DNA from: Galerina marginata | Lineage: Eukaryota; Basidiomycota; Agaricomycetes; Agaricales; Galerinaceae | Assembly: GCA_023014335.1 (NCBI GenBank) | Contig: JAECYW010000009.1 | Span: 2,976,001-3,040,000 of the forward strand | Direction: 5' to 3' | DNA: 64,000 nt | Shown: piece after piece, positions 34,300 through 46,214 of the stretch | How the letters are laid out: each line of letters starts with the position of its first letter | Numbering within the stretch: position 1 is the stretch's first letter | Made by a program: the position numbers and the translations under genes | The notes under the pieces: generated by a model | Told to the model about the DNA's origin: nothing | Seen by the model: only the letters and a program-made list of their open reading frames with translations | Databases searched by the model: none

Positions 34300-35500
34300 G
34301 ATTTCTATAAATCAATTAATATGCTTGCCCAACATTCGGCGGATCGGCTTTTAGGAAATTTGAGGTGGCTGGCTAGCTTATGACCAAGAAATGTTCATGG
34401 GCTGTTCTATCCGCCAGCTATTTACGAATCGACATTTCACAGTGCTTACTTGCGCAGTGGAGCAAGTTTTTTATGGAGAAATTTTTTTGAAGTTCATCTT
34501 ATCGAGGTCCCCCGAAATATGGATTGGTTGATTGTCGACCAAAGCTCAAGGACACCGATGAGTCGGGACCGGACGAGGACGGCTGACTAAGGAGAACTAG
34601 ACCCAGGGATTTATAAATAAAATGCTTACTTCGAACTTACCATTGGAATTCAGAAGGAATCCACTATCTAGGGGTACCAAAAGTCCGGCCGGTGGGAGAT
34701 ATAGCGTCCAAAAGGATGACTGGGAACTTGGAAGGTCAGCTGGGTGCTGGGCTATATATATGGCTTATGTTTGCTGGCACCCGGCATGTTACTCTGGGAT
34801 TTCGACGGCGACGACCACGGAGAGCTCATACAATCGTTAGTCTCCGTGGTGGGTTTCGCAACAGAGCTGCCAGTGAATTGTTTCATCGTCTGCTTGACCT
34901 GCACTTCGCTTTGCTGCGGCCCGTGGGCATGGAACTTGGTCGTTCTGGGCGTGTCTTGTCGGGGTTGTGATCGGCAATGTCATGGCTGATTGTTCGGTGA
35001 TGAGCTCGAAGATCAGTTCTTACTCATTACTGCCGAGAGGTGGGTATGTACTCTCCGGTATATTGTCATTTCCGATGAATAACTTAATTATCTTTAGCAC
35101 TTGAGCTCGGGTTCCCGACGGATAGTCAGCACTTGCTCGTACGACACCACAAATGTAGCTCTCTGGCAGAGCTCGAGTTTAAAGTTGTTATCAGCACCGC
35201 ATTAAAATGCTAATGAGATAGCGGGCATCATGTCCGGAGAGACCGGTCTGACATACGTATCTGGAGTTCTCGGGAACATAAGCAGCTAGTCTCCGAGACG
35301 TATTATTCTTGAGTGATAAAGTCAAGGGAGGAGACGATGCGTTTAGCGATAAAAATGCCTGAGGATGTTGATTATTCAACAACAATTTGAATGAAGATCT
35401 TAGAGGACGGAGTGGTGATTCCGTCCGGAGGTAAATTAATGTGTGTTATAAGCACGTGGGAGGAATGTCATCGTCGCTTACAAGGTCCGGCAAGTTGGAC
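34300..35500. other. No confident gene
   Basis: Nothing recognisable. The right end is probably the promoter of the membrane-protein gene. Confidence 0.35.
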
Positions 35501-35574
35501 AGCCCTCTGCTCCTTCCCTTCATCCCATGTTCGCTGCTCGACCTCATGAACCCTACGAATTATATCCCATCCAA

Positions 35575-38006
35575 ATGACCAGCCCTGGGCGACGTTCACA
35601 AAAGTCGTTGCTTGCACCTGTCGCCCTGCTCTCGTGGTCAACGTTGCTGGCACTTTGCTCAGCTGGCGTCTCTGTTTCTGCGAAGCCAATTCAAGCAGAC
35701 CAGGGCTTATTCGCAAAGCGGGATGCTAGTCCACCTCAAAGCCAGTCTCTGTCTCCAAAAATATGGGTCAGTGTCCCTGTATTACTGAGTTGAATAAAAC
35801 ATAAACGAATTCAACATTTATTTAGATACCCATCGTCATTGCTATCATCGTGCTTTTTTGCATTGGCATTATGACGTGGACCAAAACGTCCTGGCGCAAG
35901 ACTCTGCAGCTCTTTTCCTTTGCTGGCTCGGCGACGCTGCCAGGTGCTGGGACGACAGGAGCCAGGGAGCTCACAGCTGAGCAACTTGCAGGCACCATCA
36001 ATAATGGTACGACCCCCGCAAATACAAATGGCAATGGAAACGCTGCTCGGACCACACGACGTGCGCGGCGGCCCCGCCGTACACCGTCCCAGATGTCTGT
36101 TACTTCGCTGCCGGAGTATAACAAGGAGCCCGGAGAGGAGGAACTCGTTATCTTTCGGTGAGTGTGACTGAATTTGCATTTGTTCTCGTCTGATAATATT
36201 ACCAAAACCAGTGGTCGGGATATGGAAGACGTAACGACAATGCCGGCCGCTGTAGCCATGACCTCCATTGACGAGGATCGATCCTCCGAGTCCCTTCACT
36301 CGCGGGACAACTCACAAGTGTCACGATACTCACCGATGCCAACGTCGCCGAACAACATGCCCCTCCTTCGCGACGAAGATGCCGACGCTGCGTACGGCGA
36401 CCTGTCACTCCAAAGCTTGTCGCCAGAGGGCGAGGACATGCCCAGACTCAGACGACACTCTGATGTTGGATCTCATGAAACGAGCTCCCTCATGCGTGCT
36501 GAGGACAGCAATGCCCATCTTCCGGACACTACTGAACTAGCGCAAGATCCAAGGGGCGATGCGCCTCCATACTTTGACGTCGTCGACCTTACAGAGGTGC
36601 ACCATAATCGCACAAACTCGGACGGGTCAATAGGTCCCTTGGAGCCACAATCCCAGTCCCAGTCCCATCTAATTGCTACATCTGACCCCGCCACAAATAC
36701 GAATGCTACGACTACTACGACTACTGACACGACTACTAACGCCAACACTAACACCAACCGACGCTCGGGCTTCCGCACCCTGCTCAACAGGATGTCCATG
36801 GTCGGACACACCCGGAACGAATCCACCTCCTCTAATTTCTCCTCCAACCTACCCGTCTCCCACCCCCGACCATCCACGTCCACATCTCACCACTCGCGGC
36901 CCAGCACATCCATGTCCATGTTCCGCACCCTCTCGCGACAACGCTCAACACACACGCTAAACTCGGCCTCGGCCTCCAACTCGCGCCTCACCTCCCCGTC
37001 TCTAATCTCCCTCCACTCCATCTCGGCCCCGCTCACGCACACGGTGACGCGCACCGAGTTCACCTACCCAAAATCCGGCCCGACAGCTGAACAGCTGAAA
37101 GTCATCTCTTCACGCGAGAGCTTTGCGAGGTTCGGAATGCCATATGGGGCTGACGCGATTGCATTCGCGGCGAGTGCGAGTGGGTTGAACTTGAGTGGCA
37201 TACCGGATGAGCCTCCGCCTGGGTTTGAGGAGGGAACGAGCCAGGCTCAGCGTGCACCGACGCCTGGACCGTCACGGCTCCGGACAGAGAGCCGTACTGG
37301 TGCGAGTACTCCACCACCTGTGACGGTGACCCAAGAAAACGCCCAACCACAATCTGCTCCCTCCACAATGCCTCCTCAAGCACCCTCATCGGCCCCAGCT
37401 GCGATACCTCTGACGACGGACGCACCGCCTCCTGGTTTACCTCTTACCCACACCCCCGGTGCCGAAACACCTTACTCATCCATCTCCAAAAACCACAACA
37501 GCTCCATCCCAACTCCAGCACCCACCGCCGAACCCAAGCCTCTACCCGAAACAGCGCAAACCTCGGCCTCTCCTGCTCCTGCCCCAACTCCATCCATATC
37601 ATCCACCTCCACCTCAAACCCCAACCACCCACCCTCCATATCCGAATTCGGAAAACTCTCTATACCACCCCCATCCTCATACACCTCCGCATCCGCCTCC
37701 GCCTCCGCCTCCTCCACCCGCTCCGAATCCCGCGCGAGCGTGTTCTCCTACCAGTCATATGCAACCGCCGCCGAGTCGCTGACGCCGTCCTCCGCGCAAG
37801 CGTTCTTCTTTGATGCGGACGGGGATTCTGATGCGGATGCTGGGGATATGACGAGCGAGCCGTCGACGCCGAAGATGGGTGGGAAGCATGTGTTGGAGAT
37901 GACGGATGCTACGGTTGTTCTGGGTGATAGGGAGAGTGACGATGATAGGCGGAGGACGATACTGGCGGCTGCTGGTGTTGCTGGGACATCAAGTTTGGCC
38001 CGATAG
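35575..38006 (+). CDS. Single-pass membrane protein with disordered tail
   Basis: Three exons (35575-35766, 35826-36157, 36212-38006) give 772 residues with clean phases; an in-frame ATG at 35527 would add 16. A signal-anchor or signal peptide (SLLAPVALLSWSTLLALCSA) is followed by a short linker and one transmembrane helix (IPIVIAIIVLFCIGIMTW, residues about 65-82). The remainder is a long Ser/Thr/Pro-rich cytoplasmic-type tail. It has RRARRPRRTPS near the membrane, an APPYFDVVDL motif (PPxY-like, possibly WW/HECT binding), Thr and Asn runs, Ala-Ser runs, and an Asp-rich stretch near the end. This type I layout resembles fungal plasma-membrane or vacuolar adaptors, but no named family is recognised. 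Confidence 0.78.
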
Positions 38007-38670
38007 TTTATCTGGTTGCAGTTGAATGCAGGTTGCGCCTGGCCTTATTTCTGTTGTTCTTGTTTCTTTGGTTGGTCTTCCTGGTTTTGCATGCTCGTCC
38101 TTTTTTAGTTATCGATTCAATACCTTGGAGTCTACACATTCTACACATTCTACAAGTGTCTTATATCATTGCTCGAGTTGTTCTGGTCTGCTTTTTTTTT
38201 GCTCTTCGTTGGACATTTCAGGCTTCTTCTATCTATTTGTAAATAGCTTTATGTTTACAGGTATTGTATGGGTAACTGGAGTCTGAAATACTGGAAATCG
38301 GAAGTTGGAGTCATGTCAGAGGATTAGACCGGCAAAGTAAATAAAATATTATGTAAGCGAACAGAAAACGGAAAAGCAGTAAACTGCCGTTTAACTGCGT
38401 GCCAGCAGTCCACGATGATGGCAGGTACCCTAAGGCCAAACAATCCCATGGCGATCCTGCTCAATAACATTCATTTGCCCAGAACCCTCTGTTAGGAGAG
38501 AATGTGATTCGTCAACCACCGCCCGTCTAACCATCCACGGCGAGGAAGAGGTTGTCCGAAGGGAGAATACCACAACGAACGTTCGAACGGGTTCCAGATG
38601 GGAAGGTTGGTGCGGAAGTGGACGTGAACGTTGAGATGGTGCCGTCGCAGCAGATATCCAGGCTGGATCC
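38007..38670. other. 3' flank, no gene
   Basis: T-rich sequence after the stop, likely the 3' UTR (38007-38300), followed by unremarkable sequence. Confidence 0.4.
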
Positions 38671-38677
38671 GGAAGGT

Positions 38678-38856
38678 AGCTCGGTGTTTTGCGTTATGAG
38701 GTTGGTGGCCAGGTTGAGATTGGAGCATGCGCTGTAGCTGAGCTAACGTCCAGATGGTCCGAGTTGAGAGGCAAATTATGAAGCTTTGATCCATTCGCGG
38801 TACCTCGGTGTTTTGTTTATGAGGTTGGTGGCCAGGTTGAGATTGGAGCATGCGCA
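38678..38856. repeat. Tandem duplication, offset 121 bp
   Basis: GGTAGCTCGGTGTTTTGCGTTATGAGGTTGG-type sequence at 38678-38735 (key blocks CTCGGTGTTTTG, ATGAGGTTGGTGGCCAGG, TTGAGATTGGAGCATGCGC) recurs at 38799-38856 with very few changes. The near identity implies a recent local duplication. Confidence 0.75.
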
Positions 38857-38859
38857 GCC

Positions 38860-39585
38860 CTCCTACCTATTACTAACCCCTTCCTTCTTGACGAGCATCA
38901 TGTTTAATCAAACATCTACCTTTTCACTACATGCAGTCCACTTCTGCGACTAGGAACGCAGGTAGTGAGAAGAACAATTGTTACCAGCTGCGGCCAGTGA
39001 AGAAATCCATTCCAAACGAAGATTGCCTTCGGCCACTTCACCGGAATCTTCCCAGTACCCCATGTCCAGGCGTAGTCAACCTCGAACGCACAATGGTTCA
39101 GATGTCACCATGGTTCGCATTGTCAAGCACCAAGAAAGGTGGTGCAGTTGTGGTCCAGCCAATCGGATCCTGTAGAGGGTTGCAACGCACAGCGGACTCG
39201 ATATCACCGCACTCTAGGATTGCTTTTGCTAACACAGCTAAGGCATTTTTGAGGTTTGGTCTGCGTACATCGCCATCCTTCGCTCGAGCCGTCGTAGATT
39301 CTGACCAGATTTTCTTTGGCTCCAGGTAGTCGAAGAATATGGAGACCAAGTACCTTTACCTTTACCTTTGGCGCGGCTTCTCGTATACATGAGTGGTTTT
39401 TTTGGCCATGTCGGTACCTTACTGTGAACCTTTGCGGATAAGCTATGCAACGAGCTTTCTTGTTGTCCTATTCGAGGTCTGAATAACACGAACTAACACG
39501 CCAGTGGGAATCCCAACTGCCGAGGTTCATCAGGGAAACCCCAGAGTCGATCATCGTCATCGCACAACCTCTACAGTACCTCCAC
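38860..39585. other. No confident gene
   Basis: Overlapping frames on both strands (38931-39329 plus, 39098-39349 minus) carry no motif I know. A short TACCTT run sits near 39350-39370. The end is the likely promoter of the HSF-type gene. Confidence 0.3.
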
Positions 39586-39588
39586 AAT

Positions 39589-41870
39589 ATGTCGAACAAC
39601 GAGTTGGACGAGACAGATGCAGGCGACAATAACACCATGGATCTAATTGGTCGTTCGTCCCCAGCCCAGGACCTTGTAATGACAACGGCGGTGTCCGATT
39701 TCGCGAGGAAGCTCTACAAGAAAATTTCTTTCTTCACTAACATCCGTCTGATTGCTTACATTTCAATCTTTACAGCATGATTGAAGATGGTTCCACTCAA
39801 TCCATCGTGTGCTGGGGTTCGAGGAGGGATTGCTTCGTCGTCAAAGTGAATTCCTATCTTTGTCTCAGAGGTTGACTTTTGACGATCGTCATAGAACATC
39901 GACGAATTCTCGAAGACCGTTTTGCCCCAAGTCTTTCACCATTCCAACTTTCCCTCCTTCGTGCGGCAACTAAATAAATACGACTTCCACAAAGTCAAGC
40001 AAACCGCTTTTAATCAACCTGGTGAACAGGTATATATGCGCTTGCATCAGCTTCAATTTTTCTCCCTAATTCTTATTACAGACTGCTACGTTTCGGCACC
40101 CAGACTTCCACGGCGATAGGCCAGATGATCTTCAAAAGATAAAACGCAAAGTGACCCCCTCGAAAACCTCGACTGGTACATCTTCTGGTTCGTTCACTCT
40201 GATAACGTCAATTCCAATACGTCTTCCTCCTCGTCTCTTCCTTACGCGTCTTCCTCCAACTCTCGTTCCTACCCATTATCCTCCAATTCCAATTCCGATC
40301 AAGGCTACTCGCGCAGTAATGACCTCATCTCGAGGTTGGCATCTCAAGAAAGTGTGAGGGTTGAGGTCAACCACTTGAGGGGCGAAAATGAAGTTCTGAA
40401 GGCGAAAGTCCGGGATTTAGAGGAAAGTCAAAGCGCCATGCAGTTGGAGATGAGTACGATGAGGAGGGCTGTGGCTGAGCAAAATGGACAGATGGATGTT
40501 TTGATGAACCTTTTGGAATCCTTCAGTGGTGAGTAGAATTTCAGCGTCATCGTTACCGTCCAGAAATCCCGTGGCCTAAGGCCCAACGATTATATCATTT
40601 TGTTTTCCGTATTATGGCTATTGTCCAATTATTCGCTTTGGTACTAGTACCAAAAAACGTGACATTTTTATTTTCCTTGAAAACCTCCAAACTGCGTTAC
40701 TTTTTCTACCAATCTTTCTTTCTTAGTCTTTGCAAAAGACTCGCCTATTTCTTTATTTTTCTGTGCCCAGATATAACATGGCTAACCCTCCTCATAGTTC
40801 AATCGAACCCTTCCATTCTTTTAGCTCTGGCTCAAACCGTCTCAAATTCGGCCTCAGTGTCGACCTCCTCATCACTGGCCGCGGGATCGACGTCTATGAT
40901 CGCCGGAGACATTCGGCCAGTGGGGTCGCTCACCGATCCAGCCCAATATCATCTACTATTCGGGGACGAATACCCGTCTGACCCAGGATTACAACCCCAG
41001 GAACTGCTATCGCAGTCACAACAGCATCAACGCATCGACCGCTCGCAATTCTCTGGAAGAAATGTCGGCCCGCATTCAGTCAGGTTTTCAGAAAACGTGG
41101 ATGTACAACATGTCGATTTCGAGTCCACCGATTCTGTTTCACCAATTGGACTCATTCCAGTATTTGGAAATCTCGGTCAAGTCAGACAAGCGACGCTGTT
41201 GCAGACGAGGGCGCTTGGCCGGCGAACTGCCGCAGATATTTCCAGGAAAGCTCATCAGGATGCTGGATTGTGGACCGGCATGGACATCGATGAAGGCGGA
41301 TCATACACCACTTCCGAATGGTCTTCCGATACCTTTTCTCCTCCACATACCGGCCATCAAATCCGTCGAAACACAGAGACGGGTAAGCGGCGTCGTGATG
41401 AAGAAGATCGGGTTTTCAACGTCCATCGCGCACTAAGTCATGGGCAAACTGGACAGCCTGCGAGGTTGGATTCCAATATGGAGCGTTTCCGCCAGTACTT
41501 GGGTAATCCAACTTTTGGGCTGCAGACTCTTCCCGAAGGAAACGTTGCTGCCGGCGTGGGTGCATATGACGTGGATGTAGGAGTAGGTCCAGTCGGGCGA
41601 AGAGGCAGAAGTCTTAGTGTTGGAGATGAGGAGTTTCAAGCCCGCCGCCCTCTCGCAGTGGTGCCATATCAATCCGGACGGAGTGCTCTCGGCTCACAAG
41701 GTGTAAGATCATTCGTGAATTCCTTTGGGCATCAGACGGCGGACGACAGCGAACACGAGATCGAAAGAGAAAGAGGGCATGCGCAAAGGAGTCTGAGACG
41801 ACGTGGGAGCGACGATGCCTCTTTTCGACCCGGTGACGATGTTGGTGGAGTGGACATTGATATGCTCTAG
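39589..41870 (+). CDS. HSF/Skn7-type transcription factor with lesions
   Basis: Exon 1 (from 39589) ends in SDFARKLYK. After an intron come MIEDGSTQSIVCWGS and CFVVK, then (39900-40029) IDEFSKTVLPQVFHHSNFPS, FVRQLNKYDFHKVKQT and GEQ. A further exon (from 40082) has TATFRHPDFHGDRPDDLQKI and KRKV. This is the HSF-type DNA-binding domain, closest to the Skn7/Prr1 branch. A coiled coil (40340-40530, VEVNHLRGENEVLKAKVRDL) and, after an intron at 40530-40797, an acidic/Ser-rich tail ending GGVDIDML follow. No response-regulator receiver is visible. Two defects: intron 1 starts with GA instead of GT after LYK, and the frame after KRKVTPSKTS must shift (near 40199-40201) to reach the coiled coil. It may be non-functional, or these may be sequence errors. 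Confidence 0.72.
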
Positions 41871-42520
41871 CTGCCTTTGGCGAGCGCCCCCGCCGATTCC
41901 TTTCCAGACGCCTGGAGGTTGGAGCTTTGATACTGCCGCTCTCGCCAGAAATGGCATACTTCATGATTCAGATATTGGTGGGCCACCTCATACCTCCGAA
42001 CCCAGATCACAAAACCCAGACGCCTACGCGATGTCGAGATAATCCGATCGAGTTGTCACTTGAGGACTGAGGCAGGAATACGATTTTACATGCCGTCTCC
42101 TGTTCTTCCTACCTCCATGCCCATCTTTCCCCTGTTTACTACTCACTGTACATCAATTAGAATTACATCTCTTAGGCTGCTGGACACTGCACAGACGCGG
42201 TAAGTATAATTTACATGGCTGGAGGTAAAATACAATCTATTTGAGGAAACGATTATACGACGGATAACACGACAACAAAACAGAGCCAAGCCACAACAAT
42301 ATCGCAGAAAGGTGAGAGCAAGATTCCAAAGAAGACGAAAGCAAGGTGGTAATGGTAGTACTATCGGATTTAACGAATAGATGCGTTATGTATGGATATA
42401 GAGCAGATGCAGATGCAGATACAAATACAAAGACAGAGAGATGTGTTGTATGCGTTCCAGTGGGTTGGGGCAATAACCAGGGAAACCGGAGAGGTAACGA
42501 ATCTAAGTCCGTGCTCAATG
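41871..42520. other. Intergenic between convergent genes
   Basis: 3' flanks of the HSF-type gene and of the minus-strand regulator, with no separate gene seen. A GCAGAT/ACAAATACAAAG microsatellite-like tract lies near 42400-42430. Confidence 0.45.
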
Positions 42521-42524
42521 CAAC

Positions 42525-45500
42525 TCAATCTTCGAAGAACTGTCGGGGAGACCCAACCTGAAAATGGGTCCAGTAAGACAAGGGTGTCAGGGAACATATG
42601 CAGGAGAGTGCTTACATTACTCATATACGTTTGCCATGTCTCCTGCAAGCTTCGATCATCAGCAGCGATGCCGCGCAATGCACTTTCTGGTGTATACTGC
42701 TGATGTTGATGATGTACAGGTCCTGGAGCAGCGGCATATCCGGTCGTTTGCTGGTCCGGCATGGCAAATGAGGTCGATGCGGCAGGCCAGTACTTGTAGC
42801 TATCTGGAATATATGCCACATTAGACGAAGGTGCATGAGGAGAGACTCCCATTGGGTGGCCGTAGGACGTGCTGGGTGGTGTGTAGTTGACGGAGGCTGT
42901 CCCTGAATGTGTCGACTCGGGGCTGGGATGATGAGAGTATTCCGGGGGTATGGCGTACATGGAGTGTTGTTGCCGTTGAGAAGTATGTTCCGGTACACCT
43001 GTATGTTGGGGCTGTATTGGCTGAGGATGTGACTGAGATACATGTTGATGGTGCTGATGTTGTTGTGCAGGAGGGTTAGGATGCGGCACTGGCGGTGGGA
43101 ACTGGTAGGTGCGTTCGATGCTAGGTTGTCGATGGTGTTGCTGCTGGTGATATTGGGAAGGCGCTGGTATTTGCTGCGATGGATGGGACGTCGCGGGCCC
43201 ATCAAGAGGAACAGCAGGCACGGTGGTATATCCATGGCGTTGGGTGGCGTCGTCGTAAGCCTGTGCGTGGTATCGACCCATCTGCTGCTGTTGGATGTCC
43301 AACTGCTGACGGAACTGTTCTTGTCTCTGACGTTGCTGAAGCTTCTCTTGCTGGCGTTGGATTTCCATCTGTTGCTGGAGGGCTTCTTGATGCGCCTGTG
43401 CCTGTGCTTGCTGTTGACGCTGGAGTTCTTGCTGCTGTTGCCTCTGGATTTCCTGTTGTTGACGTTGGATCTCCTGCTGCTGCTGCAATTGCTGCTTCCT
43501 CGCCAACTCCTGTCTCTCTATCTCCTGCCTCTCCATCTCGCGGCGTTCTGTCTCCTTTCGTTCTTGATCCAGGCGCTCCATTTGCAGTCTTTCTGCCTCC
43601 TGTCTCTCGAATTGTTCTTGTTTCGTCTTCGCTCGATAAACCGCCTGTTGGTGGTCATTTTGCTGCTGGGGAAGGTGGGGCTGGTGGTGATACTGTTGCA
43701 CATGTTGTTGCTGATATGGTGGCGGTTGCGGCGGTTGAGTAATCAATTGGGGTCGAACTGGAGAGCCTCTCACAACAGGATCCACGACCATGGGCACGCC
43801 ACTAAACAAATCTCCTCCACTTCGATATGCATTCTGTATTTGCGCCTTGATATGCCCATGGAACATGTTAAGTTCGGACACCAAACTTGGGTGGACACCT
43901 GCGAACGACGGGTGGTCCGTCAACGCTTTTGGCGAGTCGCTGACCAAGCGCGCGGACTTGGACGATCCGCGTGATGGGTCAGATGGCGCAGGTGCGATGG
44001 GGGCAGGCACAGAGCCACCGGACGGCGTCACCTTGGTACTGACGGTGTGAGTCTTGCCACTGAAGATGGATAACTCGTCTTTCGCCTCGTTCGCTTGCGA
44101 TGGCTTGAAGATATCGTTAGGAATGGCCGTGGGGATACCACTATTTGCATCACGATAAGCTATTTGGGCTTTGCTCTGCAACCGTCTGAGAATAGGCTAC
44201 ATGATGCTTAATGTTAGACTTTGGGTATCACATCGTGTAATAACTATACGCACAAGGAATTTGCCCGCCCTACCGCCATAAGCTGCAGCGTTCTCAAAAA
44301 GATCACACGCAGTTCTCAGTTCCAGCAATGCAGCAGGGGCGATCTTTGACCGCGAACTATGCGTGGCAACGGAAGCCAACATCACCTACACAAGCAGTTT
44401 AAATACTACATCATCCGCCAACAAAGACACATACCGAGGCGGAGAACGCATGTGTCCAGAGCACCCAAAAGCGCGCGATCTGAGCGGGAAACATGGAGAA
44501 CTGCAGCTTGACAGAGGCTATGATGGTGCAAGCACTTCGATACCCAGCAAGGAACGAAGGTGCGTATTGGCTCTTGATGGGATCCAAGGGATTGCTCGAG
44601 ATGGCATGAGCGAAGAAACAGCGATGGATATACAGCAAGGCTGGTAAAAGATGAAAAGGCAGTCAGGATAAAGAAAACATGAACAGAAGAAGGGACTTAC
44701 TGAGTTCCCGATAATTCTGCGGCATGAAGTGCGACATCGTCTGAGCCAACCCAAGGCTCTGTGGTGGAGGGCCTTGGGCGTATAATGGCAAATCCATATC
44801 GCGGACTTTCCGATCCAGGTCGAGAATGATGGAGTATTTAGGCGCACGGGAAGTGAGAGTACCTTGGACAACTGCTGAGACACACTCAGCGCCAAAGCGA
44901 GCTTTCCAATATGGGACTGAACAAAGTTAACGAGGTGCTGCAAGAGACCTGCAAGAAAATACTCACAACTTGGCTGGACGGATCCGTCGTCCGCGATTGT
45001 TTGATCAGGATCCGCGGGTAACTCGCAGTCAACGAATGGAAGAGAAAAAGTCGCCAGTCGACCTGTAGCTAGACTCTGTAACACAAGATGTCTCACAGTT
45101 AGCTCCCTTCAGAGGTGAAGTAGATAAAAAGAACACACCTGCCAGCAGTCCGTGATAAAAAGCTCCCAGAATAGCGCCCTTCGTTTCTGAACTTCGGCTG
45201 GGGTTAGCTTCCAACGTGCACAATCACGATCTGCAGAGAAGTCAGTTAGAGAAGATTTGTCCCACATTGAGAAAAAAATACGAACGTAAGCCAATCTAGT
45301 ATCGATAACCAATAAGGCGCTGAAAGTATGGATATAGGACCGAATGACTCACACTTTGAGATAATTTACAAGCCAGACCCATGAGAGCCCATGTTGTCTC
45401 GATGCTATTCTCTCCGCTGCATATTCCCTCATATATTGCCATCAAGCTCAGCGTTTGAACGGTCGCTACGGAAGGCGGCCGTTCAAGTATACCGTTCCTG

Positions 45501-46214
45501 GAAACTTTGGGGTCTGCTGAAAGGCAGGGTAGTCGGCATGAGCATCATAGATTAGATAATTCTACAATCAATATATTTTACCTGTAACACCTCTACCAGC
45601 ACCAGGATCCAAAGTCAGTGCCGCTTTTGTTAGTTGATAGAACTTTTCTGCGGGCGCGTTGTCCGGTGGAGGGGGCAAATTTGTGTCTGTCAAAGCACCG
45701 AAGCAGAATATGACGAACAGCAAAGCCAGGTCGTGAGATATGCCCGTGCGATGTGTCGACTCGCTCGTCATTGTAACCCCCACGCCGGTAGTACTGGGCG
45801 CCAGGCCCCCAGCGGGAGGAGACACCGAAGGGCGGCAGCAGCCGCTTCTTCATACCAGAGCGGGAGAAGTTCCGAATCGATCTGCCTCTGCGTGACAGCG
45901 CCGAAGAACCAGGGAGCTTGCTCGAGATAGAGCTGGACGAGGCGTAGGGCTTCTGTGTATGGCGGCAGGTACTGCGCAGTAAGCATTTGTAGAGTAATGG
46001 GATGCTTTGGCGAAAGGCGAGACAAAGACGTAAGTGATGAGGGGTTGAAAGATGATGAGGACGACATTACAGATGCCGCGGAGGAACTACCAGGCGAAAG
46101 CGAAGGCGCCAGAGGGAAGGACGCCGCCAAGGTTGTTACTGAGTTTTCCAGAGTTTCATTGATATGCTGGTATGTTGGATTGCTGTTGAAGTCCGCATAC
46201 GATGAGGAGGACAA
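42525..46214 (-). CDS. Fungal-specific transcription factor, Q-rich tail
   Basis: Read leftward, spliced blocks match the Fungal_trans regulatory domain: LYLEQAPWFFGAVTQRQI, FGALTDTNLPPPPDNAPAEKF, YQLTKAALTLDP, ENSIETTWALMGLACKLSQS, GLHRDCARWKLTPAEVQKRR, RALFWELFITDCWQSLATGR, PLYAQGPPPQSLGLAQTMSH and LYIHRCFFAHAI. The last large exon (to about 42614) has a Gln/Glu-rich region (codons near 43300-43650) with long amphipathic repeats, then His/Gln/Pro low complexity. The C-terminus is reached by a final intron (GTAAGC...TTTTCAG) giving MSNVGSPRQFFED and a stop at 42525; without it the frame reads into a Cys/Ile repeat. No Zn2Cys6 motif was found at the N-terminus or in the roughly 500 bases upstream. 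The product is probably a nuclear regulator; target genes are unknown. Confidence 0.78.

Noticed and set aside
42370..42524. C-terminal Cys/Ile repeat of the regulator's long open frame
   Set aside because: It comes from translating a microsatellite past a normal final intron; the spliced end VGSPRQFFED is typical of the family.
43042..43974. Plus-strand 310-codon Leu-rich frame
   Set aside because: It is antisense to the Gln-rich exon of the transcription factor; CAG/CTG repeats keep both strands open.
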